8,522 nt of DNA from positions 1 to 8,522 of the forward strand of contig JACZWF010000059.1 of assembly GCA_022572285.1 (NCBI GenBank), written 5' to 3'. The DNA comes from Nitrososphaerota archaeon. Its GTDB lineage: Archaea; Thermoproteota; Nitrososphaeria; Nitrososphaerales; UBA57. Shown here piece by piece: positions 5,967 through 8,522 of the stretch. Position 1 is the first letter of the stretch. Every line of letters starts with the position of its first letter. A program made the position numbers and the translations under genes. The notes under the pieces are model-generated. The model did no database searches, was not told the origin of the DNA, and saw nothing but the letters and a program-made list of their open reading frames with translations.

Positions 5967-6268
5967 AGATTCGTTCAGCATTAATCATCACAATCGCCGC
6001 AATCCTTTTCCTAATTCCCGCAATCGCACTTGGACAGGGCACTTCTAAGGACGATTCGGATCAAGAACTAGAATTCCAGATTGGCGATAAGGTCTTTGTC
6101 TTGGAAGGAGTCCAAAAGCATCGGATAGGAACTGTCACAGGGTTCACTGGTACATTCTATCACGTTGAAGGATTGCCCCATGAATATATGGGTTCGGAGT
6201 ATTATTCAGCATCTGAGTTAGCGCGCGCTAAACCGCCGGTCGATTTGATCCCTTCGCTTGTTGTCTAG
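5963..6268 (+). CDS. Secreted KOW/SH3-like domain protein, paralogue of the upstream gene
   Basis: 101 aa. A clear signal peptide (MKIRSALIITIAAILFLIPA then IALGQG, cleavage plausible near residue 24) leads to an acidic linker and a domain at about 38-88: QIGDKVFVLEGVQKHRIGTV, TFYHVEGLPHEY and YYSASELARA. The D-x-V-x-V-L-x-G...R-x-G, Y-x-V-[DE]-GLP and final [QE]L-x-R blocks are shared with the upstream protein. The TTG start overlaps the upstream TGA (TTGA, 5963-5966) and has a purine-rich GGGGGGAAGGAG directly before it, so translation is probably coupled. The C-terminal tail (KPPVDLIPSLVV) reads through a (GC)4 tract and overlaps the convergent 338-aa gene by 51 bp. Function unknown; an extracytoplasmic location is likely. 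Confidence 0.72.
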   Translation: MKIRSALIITIAAILFLIPAIALGQGTSKDDSDQELEFQIGDKVFVLEGVQKHRIGTVTGFTGTFYHVEGLPHEYMGSEYYSASELARAKPPVDLIPSLVV

Positions 6269-7234
6269 CTTGACAGGAGCATTTTCTAACCATGGAACAT
6301 ATTCTACTTTCCATATCCGATGGTTTGTGTCATGTTCAGCCATTGCATGATTTGAAGTATTAACGAACACAACAGGATGTTGATGGCTGGCGAAATAATA
6401 CTTAATCGAACGCTCTGGAGGTGGATCCCCCTTATCTCCGTGAATCGAATCGGCATTCATCGCATACTTATCGCTGTAAATACCTTTGAAGGTTAATCTA
6501 TTTTTGGATGGAGATTCCTTAACCAGAATCTTGAACGTTTCTAGATCCATAACCCGGCCATGGAGTATTCTGCGGAAAGGTTCATATAGACAATTCAGAA
6601 GCCCATGCTTTCGCAGTCGTTCATTATTGTAGAGTATTGAGACATCTAGTTGATGCGATCCGTCAGGTAAAGTATCTCCTTTTGCGACATGTACCTCGCG
6701 TACAAAGTTCTTGAGTGCGTCAACTCTCGGCTGGTAGATCACCGGGATAGGAAGATCTTCATGGGTCTCTACCTTGGCATCAAAAATGTTGTCAGACTTC
6801 AAAGTGGGATTATCTATTTCGCTGACTATCTCTTGGTAAAACTCGTAGATTCGAGATGCAGAAATATCATCCTCGTCTTTGGACCAATCCCAGATCCAAT
6901 GATTATCGCTTAGCTGTAGGACCCAACGACTCTTTGGACCCTCACTCTTTTTCGGGTTATTCTGTCGTGCTGCATACATTTCAGTAGTTGGTTGCGAGGG
7001 CTTCGCCTTGATCTCGAACCCAATCATATAACGGATCTGAACTTGTTTCTTCATGAATGTACTGTCTTGCATTTTTGTCCTTCTCACGATGGCGAGAAGT
7101 TTCTCGTCTTTTGGTGATCTAGCTAAACTAATGGTACAATTATCAGAATCAAAGATCTCTTTTTTGCCAGTCCAGGAAAACTTGCCAAAAAACCCTACCT
7201 TCCACTTTCTTTCCCGAACAGAGAACCAGACCAT
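6218..7234 (-). CDS. Hypothetical protein, 338 aa, soluble
   Basis: I do not recognise the family. The protein has no membrane segment or signal peptide. The N-terminus (1-80) is basic and Trp/Phe-rich and looks beta-rich (WFSVRERKWKVGFFGKF). Residues about 103-117 are Trp-rich (RWVLQLSDNHWIWDW). The middle is a mixed alpha/beta stretch with LDVSILYNNERLRKHGLL (196-213) and RRILHGRVMDLETFKILV (221-238). The C-terminus has the most motif-like stretch, HQHPVVFVNTSNHAMAEHDT (284-303) followed by RIWKVEYVPW (306-315). The clustered His, Asn and Asp could bind metal or form an active site, but that is only a suggestion. The ATG at 7234 has an A/T-rich TATA-like box at -23 to -32. The gene converges on and overlaps the secreted KOW-like gene, and is divergent from the HTH gene. 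Confidence 0.7.
   Translation of the reverse strand: MVWFSVRERKWKVGFFGKFSWTGKKEIFDSDNCTISLARSPKDEKLLAIVRRTKMQDSTFMKKQVQIRYMIGFEIKAKPSQPTTEMYAARQNNPKKSEGPKSRWVLQLSDNHWIWDWSKDEDDISASRIYEFYQEIVSEIDNPTLKSDNIFDAKVETHEDLPIPVIYQPRVDALKNFVREVHVAKGDTLPDGSHQLDVSILYNNERLRKHGLLNCLYEPFRRILHGRVMDLETFKILVKESPSKNRLTFKGIYSDKYAMNADSIHGDKGDPPPERSIKYYFASHQHPVVFVNTSNHAMAEHDTNHRIWKVEYVPWLENAPVKLDNKRRDQIDRRFSAR
6221..6228. repeat. (GC)4 tract within palindrome AGCGCGCGCT
   Basis: Identical 10-bp palindrome (6220-6229) to the one at 5617. It lies in the tail of the secreted KOW-like gene and directly beside the TAA stop (6218-6220) of the convergent 338-aa gene. Confidence 0.9.
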
Positions 7235-7256
7235 CTCCTAGACCCTAGGTCCATAC

Positions 7257-7266
7257 TAATTAATTA
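7257..7266 (-). promoter_or_regulatory. TATA-like box for the 338-aa gene
   Basis: TAATTAATTA, a palindromic A/T block, lies at -23 to -32 from the ATG at 7234. Between it and the start is a near-palindrome GACCCTAGGTC (7241-7251) that could be a protein-binding site. The distance suggests a leaderless transcript. Confidence 0.4.
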
Positions 7267-7283
7267 TGATCGTTCAGAATGAA

Positions 7284-7295
7284 GCGCGCGCGCGC
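7284..7295. repeat. (GC)6 tract within palindrome A(GC)6T
   Basis: Twelve bases of alternating G and C flanked by A (7283) and T (7296), a perfect 14-bp palindrome. It lies in the 195-bp divergent gap (7235-7429) between the 338-aa gene and the HTH gene. Apart from the two promoters and the ATGCAT array, I see no gene in that gap. Confidence 0.9.
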
Positions 7296-7396
7296 TCTAG
7301 TACAAGAACTATGAGATATCGGGTCAGATTCAGGCATGGCAGAGTTAGTCCACAATTGATAATACCCAACACCAGACTGGGGAAGAAGTCGAAAGG

Positions 7397-7403
7397 TATT
7401 AAT
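7397..7403 (+). promoter_or_regulatory. TATA-like box for the HTH gene
   Basis: TATTAAT at -27 to -33 from the ATG at 7430, the expected position for an archaeal TATA box on a leaderless or nearly leaderless mRNA. The ATGCAT array starts right next to it. Confidence 0.4.
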
Positions 7404-7427
7404 GCATTAAGATGCATACATATGCAT
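7402..7427 (+). promoter_or_regulatory. Three ATGCAT palindromes at exact 10-bp spacing, candidate operator
   Basis: ATGCAT occurs at 7402-7407, 7412-7417 and 7422-7427, each start exactly 10 bp after the last, so all face the same side of the helix. The array fills the space between the TATA-like box and the start codon at 7430, where bound protein would block transcription initiation. The gene it precedes encodes a helix-turn-helix protein, which suggests autoregulation. That link is inference; the repeats and spacing are seen directly. Confidence 0.55.
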
Positions 7428-7429
7428 AA

Positions 7430-8089
7430 ATGCGTCGAACACATCCTGATCGGGAGAAGCGTCTATTGAACGAATGGAGGAAAGGAACCCCAATCCGGCA
7501 GGCGGCAATCAACACCCGGATGCCCGAGGGTACGGTGACAAGATTCTATGCTCTGTTTAACCGTAATCCGGAAGAACATGGGGGTCAAGCAATACAGACG
7601 CAAGTGGAAGAAATGCGACATGAAGAAAAAAGTGTTAATCATCAGTTGTATCAACTGATCAAGTTCAAAGGGATACAGAGCGTCACGAGAACCTATAGGG
7701 CCCTAATCAATAACCAGCAGTATCTTGAGGCAAAGACGTTTCTTGAGGCCGAACGAACTATGGCGGAATTCATTGAAAGCAATGTTGAGCAGATGAGAGG
7801 AATCTCAGCCTATACATGGTATTGCTCTGATCCAGAGCGCTATGCGTTCCTCATCCCAAATGTTGTAGACGAGTTATCTAGACAAATACGCGATTTGGAT
7901 TCGAGTCCTCATGATTGGAGATCTATTCTAGAATCAATGGACGACGGAGAGCGCGCGCGCGCGCCTGGGGAAAGAAAAGCATGGCAGACGCTTAGGGAGG
8001 AGTTCGAGAAGGTTATGCCAAAATCGAAGAATAAGACGCGATTTGACAAGGCGATTAAGGAAATGAAGGAAATGAAGAAGCAGGCCTAG
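7430..8089 (+). CDS. Helix-turn-helix DNA-binding protein, 219 aa, unknown family
   Basis: The N-terminus (about 7-44) fits a homeodomain/resolvase-type helix-turn-helix: DREKRLLNEWRKG (helix 1), TPIRQAAINTR (helix 2), then MPEGTVTRFYALFNRN (turn and recognition helix). The remaining 175 residues are mostly helical and charged (SVNHQLYQLIKFKGIQSVTR, AKTFLEAERTMAEFIESNVE), with an aromatic patch AYTWYCSDPERYAFLIPNVV (127-146). The end is very basic and lysine-rich (KSKNKTRFDKAIKEMKEMKK). No nuclease or recombinase motif is visible. The ATG at 7430 follows an in-frame TAA immediately, so it is the earliest start, and it has a TATA-like box and ATGCAT array just upstream. A (GC)7 tract encodes ERARAP at 174-179; loss of one unit would stop the frame at 7993. 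After the TAG the same frame stays open 30 codons, probably by chance. Confidence 0.65.
   Translation: MRRTHPDREKRLLNEWRKGTPIRQAAINTRMPEGTVTRFYALFNRNPEEHGGQAIQTQVEEMRHEEKSVNHQLYQLIKFKGIQSVTRTYRALINNQQYLEAKTFLEAERTMAEFIESNVEQMRGISAYTWYCSDPERYAFLIPNVVDELSRQIRDLDSSPHDWRSILESMDDGERARAPGERKAWQTLREEFEKVMPKSKNKTRFDKAIKEMKEMKKQA
7951..7964. repeat. (GC)7 tract inside the HTH gene
   Basis: Fourteen bases of alternating G and C, preceded by A and followed by C, the longest tract of the series and the only one clearly inside a long gene. It encodes R-A-R-A in the HTH protein. Confidence 0.9.
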
Positions 8090-8243
8090 GAAAGAGTCGA
8101 AAAAGGCGCAGGCTCGGAATTGGATAAGATCTTGGTTTCCGAAGGAGCTAAGAAACGACAGAACGTAGGGAATAGAAAGTAGGACTACAAAAAGCGCGCT
8201 CGCTCGATAGTATGCTCAACCTATATCAAGGGAATAGGCTATA
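8090..8243 (+). other. Gap between HTH gene and P450 gene
   Basis: About 150 bp with no gene I can support. It contains a short A(GC)3T palindrome (8193-8200) that continues as CGCTCG, plus A/T-rich sequence approaching the P450 promoter. The 30 open codons that follow the HTH stop in frame end at a TAG at 8180-8182. No oligo-T terminator or hairpin stands out. Confidence 0.5.
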
Positions 8244-8263
8244 GATATATCCACGGATATATT
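8244..8263 (+). promoter_or_regulatory. Inverted repeat over the P450 promoter, candidate operator
   Basis: GATATATCC (8244-8252), AC, then GGATATATT (8255-8263): two 9-bp arms matching at eight positions around a 2-bp spacer. The right arm overlaps the TATA box, so a bound dimeric repressor would compete with TBP. The adjacent HTH protein is one candidate regulator, but its own upstream array has a different sequence (ATGCAT). Confidence 0.5.
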
Positions 8264-8265
8264 TA
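8256..8265 (+). promoter_or_regulatory. TATA box for the P450 gene
   Basis: GATATATTTA is centred about 24 bp before the TTG at 8284 and is the strongest TATA-like sequence in the window. It predicts a leaderless mRNA beginning at or next to that TTG. Confidence 0.6.
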
Positions 8266-8283
8266 TCCTTCTTCAATACACTA

Positions 8284-8522
8284 TTGAGATCACCAAAAAA
8301 GATTTCGCAGAGATATCCAGGGGAATTTCTGAGAAAATGGCGGCGGGATCCGATCCAAATGCTGACGGACATCGGCAGATCTGGGGACGTAGTAAGTTTT
8401 CGATTTGGTCGAAGAAGAGTCTTTCTGCTGAATAACCCGGATTTGATCAAAGAAACCCTACTGACAAACAGAGGTAGGATTAGAGGATTGCGGGTTCACT
8501 TAGCCGACCAGATCTTGGGGGA
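8284..8522 (+). CDS. Cytochrome P450, N-terminal part (3' partial)
   Basis: The frame runs off the window after 79 codons. It reads like the N-terminal region of a soluble P450 monooxygenase: YPGEFLRKWRRDPIQMLTDI (11-30) matches the proline-rich/PG entry and A helix, GDVVSFRFGRRRVFLLNNPD (34-53) the first beta strands, LIKETLLTNRG (54-64) the B helix, and IRGLRVHLADQILG (66-79) the start of the B-C region. P450s bind heme through a C-terminal cysteine and insert oxygen into organic substrates; those residues lie outside the window and the substrate cannot be guessed. There is no hydrophobic anchor, so it is probably cytosolic. TTG at 8284 is chosen because a strong TATA box lies 24 bp upstream and no in-frame ATG precedes the conserved region. 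The upstream frame is open only to a TAG at 8242. Confidence 0.85.
   Translation, partial: MRSPKKISQRYPGEFLRKWRRDPIQMLTDIGRSGDVVSFRFGRRRVFLLNNPDLIKETLLTNRGRIRGLRVHLADQILG

Noticed and set aside
7266..7469. 67-codon plus-strand ORF across the divergent gap
   Set aside because: It runs through the (GC)6 tract and the operator-like array, overlaps the better supported HTH gene in another frame, and its product is low-complexity and basic with no family resemblance.
8090..8182. Thirty codons open in frame after the TAG of the HTH gene, hinting at stop readthrough or pyrrolysine
   Set aside because: A 30-codon open run has roughly a one-in-four chance of occurring at random, and TAG is the ordinary stop of several other genes here (ends at 3390, 4444, 6268).
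8226..8450. 74-codon minus-strand ORF
   Set aside because: It is antisense to the P450 N-terminus, which has clear family motifs.

Overview
Most of the window (about 470-8522) looks archaeal. It carries a ribose-1,5-bisphosphate isomerase-type gene of the archaeal AMP pathway, a SpoIIM-domain membrane protein and DoxX/DUF4234-like membrane proteins. Several genes have an A/T-rich TATA-like box about 20-33 bp upstream of the first codon and no Shine-Dalgarno site, the pattern of archaeal leaderless transcripts. Several starts are TTG. G+C is moderate (mid-40s % by eye). I cannot name the lineage.

The first ~467 bases are different: G+C-rich (around 60% by eye), bacterial-looking, and encoding the C-terminal cobalamin-activation domain of methionine synthase MetH. 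The match stops abruptly near 468. At the same point a minus-strand gene from the archaeal side is also cut off. This is best explained as a misjoin between two genomes, not as biology.

Layout: (1) 1-467, metH 3' fragment. (2) 468-2243, minus strand: a truncated membrane-protein gene preceded by a 517-aa polytopic protein ending in a SpoIIM domain. (3) 2322-3362, plus strand: a double DoxX-like membrane protein. (4) 3390-5322, minus strand: a three-repeat membrane protein, then the isomerase family member, in which the residue at the expected catalytic cysteine is serine. (5) 5503-6268, plus strand: a small membrane ORF, a frame-shifted KOW/SH3-like protein and its secreted tandem paralogue. 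(6) 6218-7234, minus strand: a 338-aa protein of unknown function, overlapping the secreted protein tail to tail. (7) 7430-8089, plus strand: a helix-turn-helix protein with an operator-like array at its start. (8) 8284-8522, plus strand: the N-terminus of a cytochrome P450 with a strong TATA box set in an inverted repeat.

The most unusual feature is a family of alternating (GC)n tracts, mostly exact palindromes of form A(GC)nT, confined to 5.6-8.2 kb. One lies exactly where two reading frames would fuse if one GC unit were removed, one sits at the stop codon of two convergent genes, and one lies in the HTH gene. They could act as slippage switches, structural DNA signals, or mark sequencing errors. 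No tRNA, rRNA, CRISPR array or insertion sequence was seen.
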